This document shows positions 13,860 through 27,600 of a stretch of 64,000 bases of DNA, piece after piece. The stretch is from NCBI RefSeq assembly GCF_905475395.1, contig NC_058337.1:106076368-106140367 (forward strand). The letters run 5' to 3'. Source of the stretch: Chrysoperla carnea (Eukaryota; Arthropoda; Insecta; Neuroptera; Chrysopidae). Position 1 is the first letter of the stretch; each line of letters starts with the position of its first letter. The notes under the pieces were generated by a model. It searched no databases, had not been told where the DNA came from, and was given only the letters and a program-made list of their open reading frames with translations. A program made the translations under genes and the position numbers.

Positions 13860-14340
13860 TATTTAAAATAATAAAAGAATTTATTAAAGCAAGTTTGAAC
13901 CAATTTGTTTTTCAATAACTAATTATTTGCATTCGTTAGCAAATATTTTTCTAACCATCTGACCATCAGGTTGAAATTTGTGTAATGAATAAATCAAAGA
14001 AAAAAAATAAATTTAAGTCATAACAACATAATTCATAGATAACTATTTTGTGACAGATGTCTAAGACCATAGATTATTTTTATTTCGTATGTATAGTATA
14101 GTTGATGTTAAGACTAAAACTAGATCGCCAAACCGTTTCAGTTAGAAAACGAAATTTAACATGTTGCCGTTGAATTGAACTGCATGTAAACTGATGTAAA
14201 CAGTTGTGTGTGTAAGTTATCGAAAATATAAGCTCACTTTCAACTTTTTTACTTTTAACTTTCTTCAAAATCGATTTCGATGTAAATGTTAAGAAGCGTA
14301 AAAGGCTGATATTAGGTGTCGTTAACCAATTGGAAGTGGG

Positions 14341-14398
14341 CGGCATTTGTTACGTTGCGTTTCATACAAATGACGCAACATTTACGTAACAAATGTCG
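14341..14398. repeat. short imperfect palindrome
   Basis: The left side, CGGCATTTGTTACG..TTGCGT, pairs with the right side, ACGCAACATTTACGTAACAAATGTCG, after a small gap, around a central 'ttcatacaaatg'. It could form a stem-loop or be the relic of a foldback element. Confidence 0.6.
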
Positions 14399-14516
14399 AT
14401 TTCTGATTTGTTAATGCCACCCAAGATCATCGTTTTACATCGCAATGAAGCTGAGCCCATAATTTAGACGAGAAAAGGCTCCACTACGTCATGTATCGTC
14501 AATCATACACATTAGA

Positions 14517-14600
14517 TTGCGGTAACCAAGCAGAAGCAAACATTTACCTTCGGATTATAGCTAGGCGATAACTAACATAGCTTCTGGTTCGTTACCGCAA
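14517..14600. repeat. 84-bp foldback element with 21-bp inverted ends
   Basis: The left end TTGCGGTAACCAAGCAGAAG(C) and the reverse complement of the right end agree at 19 of 21 positions, with about 42 bp between them. It is small for a MITE and has no visible coding content. No clear target-site duplication was found. Confidence 0.65.
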
Positions 14601-16856
14601 CTTAACGCCTTACTTAATTTTAGATTAGGTTATGACTCAAAAGCTTCACTCTATTGATGAAAGTAAAATAGATTTACCTGTTTTAGAGTAATTAGATTCT
14701 CTAGCACGTGTTCTTTCTACATGAATACTCATGTTATCACTGGTCAGTTCAAGATAGTCTCATGGTATGAACTACAAAATTCATATACTTAATGCTAAAT
14801 TTCGTCGATGTGTCAAGTAAATTCTTCAACTTGTGCAAAATTACATAAGCTATGTTTTAAGTTATACGAAATTTAAAAAGTCGAGGATCTTAAGGGCGGC
14901 GTCACGAGAGTATTAAAAATGACGGACATCATTTTCTGGCAATAATTTATGTTAAATACAGCTAATTACACTAAAACAAGTTGTTTGATCTCGACGGCAA
15001 TAATTTTTAATATGGCCATGGCTTGAATGAAATACGAAAATATTTATATTCAATAATAAAATATATTTACAATTAATGTGCTTACATAATAAAAGATTAA
15101 TTACAATAAAGTATAACAAATTTGTTCAACAAAAAACATAAGATTCTGTAATCAATTTCGCCGCCATGTCTATGTACACGCTAACGTAGTTATATTTTGA
15201 AAAATACTTTACATGTCAAATTGATGTTTTCACTCCCTACTGGCAATATGCACCTTTTCTTTTAATGTTTAATTTTGAAGCTAGTGAAAACCACAGGTTA
15301 TAATTATTCAACATTAATCACTGCGGAAGGCAAGATTACCTACTTGGAGGATTGTAAGATAACTGATAAGAAATACGAAATTACGAATACAAAAAAGTTA
15401 TATCTTGTAAATTATAATCCTCTAAAGTGCTTTCGACGAATATTTCGATGCTTCATCTTTCAGAAATTAAATTACAACCCATTGTTTTCGCTACCTAAAA
15501 ACATATACTTGTGAAAATTGTCTTGCTGTTTTCATATTGTATATTTCAACTTTTGATACTAATCCGACAGGCACAATACCATTTAGAGGAGAATTTATTT
15601 TTCATGTGCAGATCTCAGAGACAAATTATAATCTCCTGTGTTTATGATCTGAAGTTTATTCATATGAATGAATTACCTGAATATTCCCTTATAATCCTAT
15701 AATCCTGAAATATTTTACTTTTCCCCTCACCATATTAAAGTTTAACGTGTAAATAGACAAACAAAATTATACATTTATTTTTTAGAGAAATATATTTAAA
15801 AATATGTCAATCAATTTCAAATAAATAAATCAGCTGTATAAAATTTAGAAAAAAGCAGCCTAATTCAAAGCGTAAATCACTTTTCTTTTTTTTATTCGGG
15901 TTTTCAATTTAAAGCGAATGGGCACGAATTTTGACTATTGCACTTTTTAGATGATTTGTAATTGAAATATTACCTCAATATCGAATATAAAGTTCTATGC
16001 AAGTTTTCTATTAGTACCTTCATAATAATTAAGTTAGAAAAATGTTTTTATTCGATGAAAATTCAAATTTAAACCATCCATTTCGGGAAAAATTAAATAA
16101 ATTTTGTTCATTAGTAATACTCGCTTTATAGTTTGCCCCGGTAAACTTTAAAAAACTAAAATAAATGTTACTAAAATGTTAAGTTTAGGAATAAAAAGTA
16201 TATAATTTCATAGCAATTAATATTTTACAATATACAGATCCTATAACCTTATTTTCTTAAAAAAATGTTTCAATTACGTATGTTTTTTTCTATTTATTTA
16301 AGAAAAAAAGACGAACGAAGCTACTTAAGTTGTTTCATATATCGGTATACTAGTCGCCAAAAAAAAATCATCCTTTCAACATATGGCTGTTTTTATTACG
16401 CTGTATTGCATTACCAAGATACTATAGTTATTTGGTTAAAAAAAGAGGGTTACCTAGAAAGTTGTCGGGAGTTTTAAAAGTAGGTTATTTTATAGATTTT
16501 TAGTTGCTCTTTTTGAATTTTTACTTTGCTCGTAATTTACAAGGAAAATATCTACATACAAAATTAAACTGGAGAAAATTTCCTACAATTTATGTCTTTA
16601 CCACTTTTTTTCATAAATTCAATAGTTTCGACGTATGAGCGCCGGAAAATGTGGTACTGTGATTATGCTGAATAACTCGTTTAAACATGCTAATACTTCC
16701 CTCTCAAAAGTGGTATGTTTTCTTTTTTATAATAAAAGTCAATTTTTCATTAAAGTTTTTATCGAGTATCTGCTGATAAGGTATCATTATTGTTTGCCAG
16801 CAGAAGTCAATAGAATAATAGTTTGCGTTCGTTGATCCCTTGGTTTCTAATAAAAA

Positions 16857-17011
16857 AAAAAAATTGTTTTATTTGCGAAAATCTACTAACTGATGGTAAA
16901 GTAGCTGAAGTTAAGGAAAAGGGATTAAAACTACGTTCAAAAAACGCGGCGCTTACTCTACCTCAAGTTAGTGTGGAAACGAGTTATTCCACTAAAATGC
17001 GTATTAAGTAA
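16857..17011 (+). pseudogene. possible zinc-binding ORF remnant
   Basis: The frame has few stops and reads NCFICENLL, DGKVAEVKEKGLKL and then ..TSYSTKMRIK before a stop. A CxxC knuckle followed by 'V.EKGL..L' recalls the N-terminal zinc knuckle of uncharacterised proteins that are multicopy in many insect genomes. Composition here is slightly less AT-biased than around it. The rest of such a protein is not visible, so a decayed fragment is the best guess. This is memory-based resemblance only. Confidence 0.25.
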
Positions 17012-18631
17012 CACTTTGCGGCGCTCGTACGCCGAAACTATAGATTTTACGAAAAAAATTTTTAAGACATAAATTGTAAGAAATTATTTCTTGTTAAATT
17101 TTGTCTGTGAATATTTTCTTCGACCAATTTTATCAATATGGTGGCAAAGATAGGACGTTACAAAGTGGAAATTCGAAAAAAGTTCACCAAAATCTATAAA
17201 ATCGCCCATTTCCAAAACTCCCGCAAAATTTTCTAGGTAAAACTACCAGATGACTATACTAAAATCAAAACTCACATTACATGTTCTACTATACATTATA
17301 ATTATGTCTCTCGTACGTAAATGGGCTTATTCTTGTATATATTTATAATATTAATAAATAGTGGTGAGATTTTATATTCTACTGACTTCAATGTAAATTA
17401 TTGTACTTGTTACCAGTCAATATTATAATTAGCAGCCGCGTTACCGAATTGCAGATACTTAAGTAGCTGCGTGTATATGTAGAAAAATGAAATTATCTAC
17501 ATACTAAAGTTTGAAAGTTTATACATTTTAGTAACACAGATTTATAAGAAATAAATAGAATTTCTTTAAAGTGTTTTAAGATGCTATGGAATTCGATATT
17601 TTAATTATATTAATTATTATACAGAAAGTAAAATAAATATTAAAAGTGGATGTTATCACTAAAACTTAGTTTACTTATTGTAATATAAATTTAGCTGTAA
17701 ATATTTTTTATTTTCAGACCTTCAGACAAAACTTTTTCCCAATCATTTCAGATCGCAAAATCTGGATCTCGATCAGGTAACGCAAAACATCGCAAACTTC
17801 TATGTTATTAAATGGGCTCATGACTTCTTTGTTATCAAATTAATTTCTCGTTCTTCTTTTGATTGATCTCAAATTTTCAATTAATCCTCGACAAATTCTT
17901 CCACTTCTGAGCATTGTTTTCAAAACTATCACCTTAGTATAAACATACATGCCACCTTCAATATTTTTAATACTTTCATTATTATGATTATTATTAATTA
18001 TTAAATTTACAATATTATATTTTATAATCTTATTGACTCAAAATAAAATTAAAAAAAGTAACGAATATAATAAAATAAAAAAATTGTTTTAAATAATTTG
18101 GTAAATTTTAGATTAACTGAATGTTGAGTATCCAATAGTTTAGTACGTCATATATTGCATTGTTAATTATCATTTTGCTATTTATTATTATTAGAAAGGT
18201 TAGTCCATCACAGACAATAGTAAACTCACAGCTCAAAAATTTCTAAATAAACTGACATAAAGTAGAGAAAGTTTTTACGAAACATGATTAAAGGGTTTTA
18301 CTTTTATGTGGTTAATCAAGTGGTTTTTGTGTTTTTTGGATCTTCTTTACCCTACAGGTACATTCCAAAAACATACACAATAAGAGTTTTGAATTGTGGT
18401 TGTACACAGAACAGAACAGTCGTGTAAAAATAATTACTTTTCTTGTACATATTTAAGATTGAGTTTATGCCAATTCTTTTTTCCCTTGCGATTTTCCACA
18501 ATTTCATTTTGACGCTTAATATTAAGTTAATCTAAACATAACCAATATAAAATGTGATGATTTCAACAATTTTTTTAAAATGAGTTTTGTTATTTAAAAA
18601 ACTGAATGTTTCAGCAAAAGAGAAATAAATG

Positions 18632-21600
18632 CTATGAATTTAATATATGAAATATTAATTCCAATATAATTGGATCATTGTTACCAAGATTTTTTGATGT
18701 AATATTATGTAAAACAGGTATTAGAGCATTATCTAATGAATTCATATAAATCGGTGCAAATTTTATACCATTACTACCGGCCTCATATGAAACGTTTTCA
18801 CTATGTAATGTAACACGTATACCAACTTTTGTAAAATTATTTGTCGCTAATAAATCTAAATATTTGACTAATGCTTCACATGTTGAACGTGATATATTTT
18901 CAGATAGTTTTGATATATCAACTGGATCTTGGGTTTTTGGATTTTCATCACCATTCTGTAAGATTTAAAAAAAAAATTTTTTAATTATATTTCCTTTACA
19001 AGTTGATTTTTGTTGAAACGGAATTTGTCTTTTTCAGATTTTGGAAAACCTGCAATATCTATATCAAAAGTTTCCAAAAGTTGACACCTCCAAAAAGCAC
19101 ATCCTTGAATCAAACCTAACCTATATAATCAATTTGGAAGAGTATGCAGTTCTTCAAAGGGAAAATATTAGCTGGGAAGTTGATACCCCATAATGGCACT
19201 TCCTCAACACTAACCCAATCTACACATACCGTTTTCAACCTACTAGCTCAATTTTAGAAGCTAATAGTGAATCAGTATGAAAATACGATCTATCAAATGG
19301 CATAATGAATTAAATTGCACTTGTAAGGACAGATGAACGGACTAATTGTGGAACAACAGATTCAAATACCCCGCCTGATTTGTTGTGGTTTCCGAAATTA
19401 AAATTAGCATTTCATGATAATCGGAAAGTTTAAGGTTAAAATTATTTTGAAGATTCCAATGCTATTTAATTAAGATATTTAGAATACTAACTTGTAAAAT
19501 GAAGACTTCAGTCCAACGAATCAACTTAGAACTTCCAATATGATCCACACCATTATGTACTCGAATCGATGGAACACCATCCATTGCTTGGTTATCAATT
19601 GGTGATTTTACACTAAAAATTAATAAACATAACCATAAAATTAGTAATAATTTTAGATTTAAACGAAGAGCGCAAGAATTTTAGTATAAATTTTACTTTT
19701 TTTTATAGTACATTACCCAATATTAAAATTGACATCATTATCAGTCCAAATTATATTAACATATTCATCAGTCTCAGAATTTACACATCCACAGCTAATT
19801 TCAAAATTTTTCATATTACGTAAGCTATCACGCAACTTAACCATTTGATCCGGTAATATTTGTATCATTAGACCATCTTCAATCACACTTGATTTTGCTG
19901 TTAGACCACTACTTGTTTTTAACGCACCATTTAATATTATAAAACTTGCACCAGTTACTGTAAAATAAAACATGAATATCTTAAAAATTGTTCCCAATTT
20001 GTATTTTTTTTCAGGTATAGGAATGTCCGTTCCTGTGCCTATACGACCTGATATCAAAAATAAAAGTATTTGATTTTCGTAACTCTCAAACTAAACAAAT
20101 TTAACTTAGAAACTTCCACAGCTATTTGAATTGATTTTACGAACATGATACAAAATAAATTTCTCACCTTTACGCGGTTTATTTTGTATATTAATTGCAT
20201 GTGTTGAATAACTATTATCATTTGAACCACTTGTATCTTGTATACAAACTAAATGACTATCAGCCTCTGTGCTAAAATTTCCAGCAAATGCCAAGATATG
20301 ATCACTTGAATTATTCATCGCTCGCATTACCTACAAAAAAAAATGTTTAGAAAAATTATTCGAAATTGTCAAAATTATATTAGTACACAAACATTACCTG
20401 ATCATATCGATTTTTTGGGATAAGGACAGACGTTTTCTTTTCTTCCATATGAATTATTAATCCTCTAACACTAGGTAGAGTATATGAATAATTTCTAAAA
20501 TCCTAAAATACAGAATATTTTATAAATGTTTAAAATTTTCAATTGTTTGCAAAACAGGTGGTGAATAAATTTCTGCCGTTTTCCGTTCTTTAAATTATGG
20601 AAATAGAATAAGATAGAGATGGGGAATCAATGACACGCGACACAATATTTTGGGGACACCACCGATCACAAAGTTGACTATGAAATATTATATTAAGAAC
20701 AAACGCGAGTGCCAAATGCCAATAACGTGGAATTCGTTACCAAACACATTTAATTGTTTGAACAAGCTGGTTCTTCTAGAAACCGCTTGGCAGATGGCTT
20801 CAGTTCACCATGCATTCTGCTAAGAGTGTCATCTTACAACCCTCATTATTTTACCAATTATCAAGAAGGCAAAATTATTTGACGGTCTAAAAGTTCGCCA
20901 CTCCTGAAATAAGATCTGGAGATTGGATGCACATTTCACCCTCTATAAACTAAAACAGAATAGTGTAGCCACTACTTAAGCGGTTAAAAAATGGTGACAA
21001 ATTTTATGTTCTATAAGTTCGGCTCTCAACCGATTCTAAGATGATATCCTAGTACGTCCACAACGACAAAATCAATGCCACAAATACGTTTCCGACTAAC
21101 CCCTTCTTAAGTTGGTATCATTTAGTAACAGCTTACAATGCGCAGAGTGCATCTGGCTAACTAATGTCTAGTAACAACCATCTCGTTTCAACAATTAGAT
21201 TAAAACTATTCTTCAACTCTTAAGATGAGCAGATCGAGCTTAAAAATAGCAATGACGCAAACAATTCACACTTTTTTTATACAATTTTTGAAAAAATAGA
21301 TATTTAATGTCTTACTAATTACTATTTTATTTTTACTTACGGCTAATAAATTAATAATTGTATGACCAATCTCAACAAACAACGATTCACGATTCCGTGT
21401 TGAAATTATTGGGCATGGATAATATCGATATTCAGCACCAAGTCTTAATAGTAAACGTAATGGAAATATTTTTACCCAAGGTGTCTCCCATCTATAAAAA
21501 AAAATTGATTAAAAACCAAATTATTGAAATACATTCTAATTTTAAAAAAATTATCTAACCTATGGATTAGAATTCCAAATAAGTAAGGTGCACTTGGTAA

Positions 21601-24600
21601 GATAATATTTTGAAGACATTGATATGTAGGTCGGACGTATAAAAATCCTGCATGATTTTTGGATTCAAGAAAATTTGCTTTATTTTCAATTGAAAATCCC
21701 ATTTCTGTAATTGTATTTCCTAAAAGATAAAAATTTTATTATTCATTCGTAACCCAAAGGTTTTTAATAATAATAGGGAATATTCATGTACTTTTTTTAT
21801 ATTTTTAATTCATTGTTTACACCGCTATAACAAAGTAAAAAATATAAATACTGCTTAAAAATGATCTATTTAAGTGTAAAAAAATATTTAAAATACATTA
21901 TAATTTTGAGATATTTAAACGCAGTTTTTTGGCGCTCTCTGTTGATGACGTATTAATACGTGATCTGTCAATTTTTGACAGTTCAATGTATAATTTATAC
22001 TTTAAAAAAATGAATTTACAACACAGAATTTACAATCGTTATTATTAAGTTTTCTAATAAAATGACGTAGAATAGTATAATTTAATGAAATACCATATAA
22101 AATGTAAGTAATTAATATCATACAGTATGTCAACAAATTTGACAAGTCCGTACTTTGATGTCACCTCCGTATAAAAATTTGAATTTCCGTTTTAGAAATT
22201 TTTAAATGCCCTCACTGAATTTTTACTTTTATTAATTAATTTTAAGTAATTAAAAAGATATTAATTACTAAAATAATGGTTTAGTTGAAATGTCCAGTCA
22301 TTAAAGTTACGGAAGAAAAATATTTGAACCAAATTTAAATTTCATGAATATTCCCTATTTTAAGATTTTTCATTTTTGTTTTTAAAAGCAATTTGAACAC
22401 TGAAGAAGTTAAAAATAGAGCAAGTATGTCAGTAACGATGCATTCATTCTGGTAATTTAGAAAAATGCATTTTAGAGAATATATCCATCCACGTTCTTAT
22501 TTAACAACCATAGCTCGAGCCGGACAATTGTCTCGAACAACTAACGCGATTTTATCGGTTCTAAGAAATAAAGATCTTGAAATTAAAGAAATAAAAAAAG
22601 GTCTTTATTGATAGATTTTTATTTGGAGTGCTAAATTTCTTAATCCGCCTCTGTATTTTAATATCACAAACCTTTTGCAGCATCCATGTAAATATTATTT
22701 AAATGCAAAAATACATCTTTAGGTACTCGGTTTTCTTTTTCTAAAACTTCTAGTAATATTACAATTTCATCTTGTCCAACTGAACTTAAACCTTTTGTTG
22801 TAAAACACCATACTTGTTTATTTACACAACAATCCACTAAAAATTTACAAAAACAAAAAAAAATTATTAAATTGTAGAGGACTCTAAAGAGAGGGTAAAT
22901 TGCTATTTAACGTGCGCCAATAAGTAATTTACTTGTTACTGTATACTCCTCATTTTATTAGAAAAGTCACTTTTTTTTGGATGACGCTCTTTTTGGTAAT
23001 TAAAAACTATCGGGCTTACAACACAATATACTAAAATCTATTAATATACTTACAATTGACAATTTTAACGTAAACATTTAAATTTCGTTGTATTGCGAAA
23101 ACTAAAATTTCATTACGTAACATTTCAACAACACTCTCATTATTGGAACATTCTGTATATGTATTTTCTGGTTTTGAAAAGTTAACTGTTGGTGGTAAAC
23201 AATCATTTGATGGAATGTAGCTTAATGTACTTTCATCGAATAATGGTAAATTTTTATTAACTTTTGTTAATTGTCCTAAAAATAAAACGTTTATATTTCA
23301 GAAAAATAAAATTTGAATCTCAGTTACCTGCTGTGGGCACTCTGCATAAATATTAATTTCGATTTTTGCCCCAATTTTTTAGATCAATTTTTTGTATTAT
23401 ATAAATTCGTATTTCGACTATCAAGTAGTCATCATCAGTACCAAATAGTCATAATCAAAAATCCAAAAAATTCGCTGGCCCTTTCTAACTCGACCCCATT
23501 AAAGGTATGGCCAACCTTGTGGATCAGTGAATGAACGCAATCACAGGGAAGAATTATTAATTTTTCAACAGCTACGACAACAGATTCGTAATGTACGAAA
23601 AAAATCCTTTAATTTGGATTTACCTGGCGTTCTAGTAGCTGTTTTTAAGAAAAGTCACTAAATATCTACTCCAAATTATCTTAACGTGAGACTCACGCTA
23701 GACATACGATATGGTCCGAATAGTTTTTTTGTATTATTATAAACATGAAATATGATCCACAGAATTTTAGCTCTCTTTAGTTAAATTTCATTTTGAAAAA
23801 CATACCTGGTGGTGTTGAAACACGTTTATTTTGACGTCGTATTGGTCGAGATTCCCAACTATTATCCAATTCCGTTAAATCACATCCCGGTCGTATGCCA
23901 TCCGAGAACATAACAGTTTTTTCAGAACGTCCTTTATTCGAACCTTGACGTTTTAAGACACCAACAGGCACCATAACTGTTGGTGGTGATCGTGGCCGTT
24001 GATTTTCAAGTTGTTTTAATGGAGGCACCGTTGAACAATATTCCATAGGATTATTTGGATTTGGTTGTCCACCACTTTGATTTACGAAATGAGCTGGTGA
24101 ATTATTTGCTGAATCACTGGATGTATCCTGATTAATACTGTTTGTATCTAAACAATAAATGTTTGAATATTCATTTCAAATAACTGATTTTTTTCACATA
24201 ACAACAACATTTAAAAATATTTTTAACGGTTGCAGATTTTTAATTGTTAAATATAGATTGTTAATTGTTGATCAAATTATACAGGGTGTGTTACGTAAAT
24301 ATAGGCTCTATTAGAATTAACTTGATTTTTTTCAAGTTGGAATCTCCTTTGTAGTTTCTGTTTCCTCTAGCAATCCGTCTGTTGATATAATGCTAGATTT
24401 GGCCAATTCACACATATTCCTTTAGAGACAATTTTGTGATATCCGTCTTATTATTGTTATACCATGTATATGAAATATACATAGTATATTAAGTTTAGTC
24501 CCAAGTTTGTAACGCTTAAAAATATTGATGCTACGAAAAAAATTTTGGTATAGGTGTTCATAGAATCACCTAATTAGTGCATTTCCGTATGTCTGTCTGC

Positions 24601-27600
24601 CTGTCGTCTGTCGTCTGTCCGTCTGTCATCACGATTACTCAAAAACGAAAAGAGATATCAAGCTGAAATTTTTATAGTGTGCTTAAGACGTAAAATGTGA
24701 GGTCGAGTTCGTAAATGAGCAACAAAGGTCAATTGGGTCTTGGGTCCGTAGGACCCATCTTGTAAACCGTTAGAGATAGAACAAATATTTAAATGTAAAA
24801 AATGTCCCTTATAAAAAAATAAACAACTTTAATTTGAAACATTTTCTTGTTAACATCACTGTTTACCCACGAGGGCGCTAATTAGGTGAAAATTTTGTAG
24901 TATGTATTAATATGGGTATATCAGTTATGTGTGAGTAAAGTAATTAAAATTATTTTCATTACACGTACCTTTGTTCAAAATTTCATAGCATTGTACACAT
25001 ACTCTGGATACAATATTTCCCAAATATTCTAATTTTGCTTTCATATTACAACATTTTGAGCAAAGCACCTAAGAAAAATCATAAAATTAGTTACAAAATG
25101 ATTATAGATCACCAACCAGTTGGAAGAGGCTTGGAGAGTGGAAGTTTTCAAATCAATTAATAATATTTGTATGCAACAAAACTCCCACTCTCTGCATGCA
25201 TACAACAGAAGATCTGTCGTATCGTATCTGTAGTCTTACAACACATGTATATAATACCTCTCGCTTAGATGCATTACTAAACGGATGTATTCTGTCATAC
25301 TACATATATGTATTTGCCTAGATGGTACAAACACACATGGTATATTACTTTGGTTACGGTAATAACCAATTTCCCTTATAAAGTGGACTTCAAACTTCAA
25401 TCAAGTTGTTTTTATGAATACTCATTGTCATCATTATCTTATGCAGGAACAAGCTCATACATTTTTTGGTGCATCGTGCAGGAATCGAACCTGGGCCGCC
25501 CCGTTCTGGGGCGTAGCACGCGAGTATTCTATCACTGAACCAATGATGCAGTACTATTTCAAGATAATTATTGGCCGTTGTATTTGGCAGTAGAAAATTT
25601 CATCATTTGAGTTGAAAAACGCGTTTTTTTTTTAGACTGATCATTAACCACTATTTGATGCAATTAATGCTTTGTTGCGAAAAATTAGCATGAAAAGTAC
25701 AATACAGTTTATGCTAAAATCCCATAGTTTTCCACTTATTTTTTAATAAATGGAAAAAAAGAAAACATTTTTGAATAGCACTCTTAATAATTAACTGTAA
25801 GGAGAAAATACATTTTTAAAAAGAGTATAAAAAAATCACTCACCATACCACATGCTCGACAATGATGTCTTCGTTTAATTACAGTAAATTTGAATCCACA
25901 ATGCATACAATTATTTGTGTCTGTGTCAGGAATCCAATATGGTGACCGTTTTCCCAACGTACTATGATTATCATATTCAATCACTGTCTGTTGAGGTGGC
26001 GGCGATGTTTCATCAAATATAACACCATCTTCTTGATTTTCAACTGAAGACACTTCTGAAGTACTTGGTGAAAAGTCACTTGTATTTTCTACCACATCTG
26101 TTTTTTTATTATTTTCGATGAATTCCTCACTTGACGATGCTTCTTTATCAATCATACTGAGTGTAGTTTTGTTCATTGGCGTTTCACCAGGTGGACCTAA
26201 ACATTTCTCGGATTCGTCATCAATACTTGATACAATATCCAATGAATTTGGTCGGCAAATTGTTGATAATTTTGGTGGTTTTTGCATAACTTCTTCACAA
26301 ACTACATCAGACGGCTTAGAGCATTCTGATTGGAAATTTTCTTTCGTTTTTTCTTCAACAACTTCTACATTTTCTTCAATTTTTTTTTCTACATTCTGTG
26401 TACCAGTTTCACAAGATTGGGTAGTTTCTTCTACTTGAGGTTGTAATTTTTCATTTGCCTTTGCTTCGTTTGCTTCATTTTCAGTTTGTTCTAAAGTAAC
26501 ATTATCTTCTTCAAGTGTTTTTTCTTTAATTTTTTCAGTTTTTGAAATCTGTTCAACAATATCTGTAATAATTTCTTTCCCATCTTTATTTACCGTTTCT
26601 GTAATCCGATCTGATTCAACTGAAGTTATTAATTCTTGAGTTTTTTCAATATTTTCAACGATTTCTTTTTGTTCTACTTCAATGACTTCTTCCTCTAGAT
26701 GATCTTCTAAGTCTTTTAAATAATCCTCAATTTCCGCATCACTCACTTCAACTGTAATACTATCAAATCCAATAGGTTTTTTAATAACTTCTTCCACGGG
26801 TTTTACAACTTCTTCAATTATTTTATTTTCTTGGACTTCAGCTTCTTCGACTTCATTTTGATCGTTTGGCACAATATTTTCATCTTGTTGTATATTTACA
26901 ATATTATTTTCCACGACTTCATTATCTTCTTGGACAATTTCAATCACTTCCGAATGATCCGTTGATACATGACTATTTTCAACAACTTCTTGGTGATTTA
27001 TCGAAGATGAAATTGTTGAATCTATTAAATTGTCATTAATATTTTCGGGAAGGGTTGAAATTGATATTGATGAATCTATTAAAGTAGCTTGATCTCGAAC
27101 AATCTCCGGGTAATTTTTTATTGAACTCAATAAATCATTTTCAACAGTCTCTTTCGTAATTGAATCCAATAAATCGTTTTTATTTGTAATAATATTCTGG
27201 TTACCTGTTGGAGGTGGTGTTATTGAATCTAATAAGTCAGTGTTATTTTTACCAATCTCCTGGTGACTAGTTGAAGAAGATGTTAGTGAATCTAGTAAAT
27301 CACTGTTATTTTTAACAATCTCCTGGTGACTAGTAGAAGATGACGCAATTGAATCTAATAAATCAGTGTTATTTGTCAATTCCTGATGACTCCTTGAAGA
27401 TGACGTTGTTGAATCTAATAAATCAATATTGTTTTTGGTTATTTCCTGCTGGTTAACTGAAGATGATGTTATTGAATCCAATAGATCAGGTTCAGATGAT
27501 AGAGAATTTTCAATTCGATCTACCTTATTCAAATTCATTTGACCATTTTCAATTTTCGGTAATAATGAATACGTTAAATTATTCTTAATCGGTTCAGGCA

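Larger units (their letters stand above)
13860..18631. other. gene-free stretch between ligase and SARA genes
   Basis: AT-rich, with two small foldback sequences (14341-14398 and 14517-14600) and a possible zinc-binding frame remnant at about 16857-17011, all listed separately. Short open frames at 15275-15702 and 16265-16477 have the low-complexity K/I/Y/F/N content expected by chance in AT-rich DNA. Confidence 0.5.

Noticed and set aside
14080-14346. Minus-strand 88-codon frame
   Set aside because: Its start lies in a foldback sequence, and it has no family resemblance or splice context.
15275-15702. Two adjacent plus-strand frames of 79 and 63 codons
   Set aside because: Low-complexity content typical of chance frames in AT-rich DNA; no recognisable motif.
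25784-25843. Extension of the SARA first exon frame past the FYVE half-domain
   Set aside because: The frame runs through a GTGAGTG donor into intron; the FYVE motif continues in the exon at 24969-25068.
26118-26438. Plus-strand frame of 106 codons opposite SARA exon 1 (and another at 27880-28161)
   Set aside because: Both are antisense shadows of the long coding exon; their Ser/Phe/Thr-rich content mirrors the Glu/Asn-rich sense protein.
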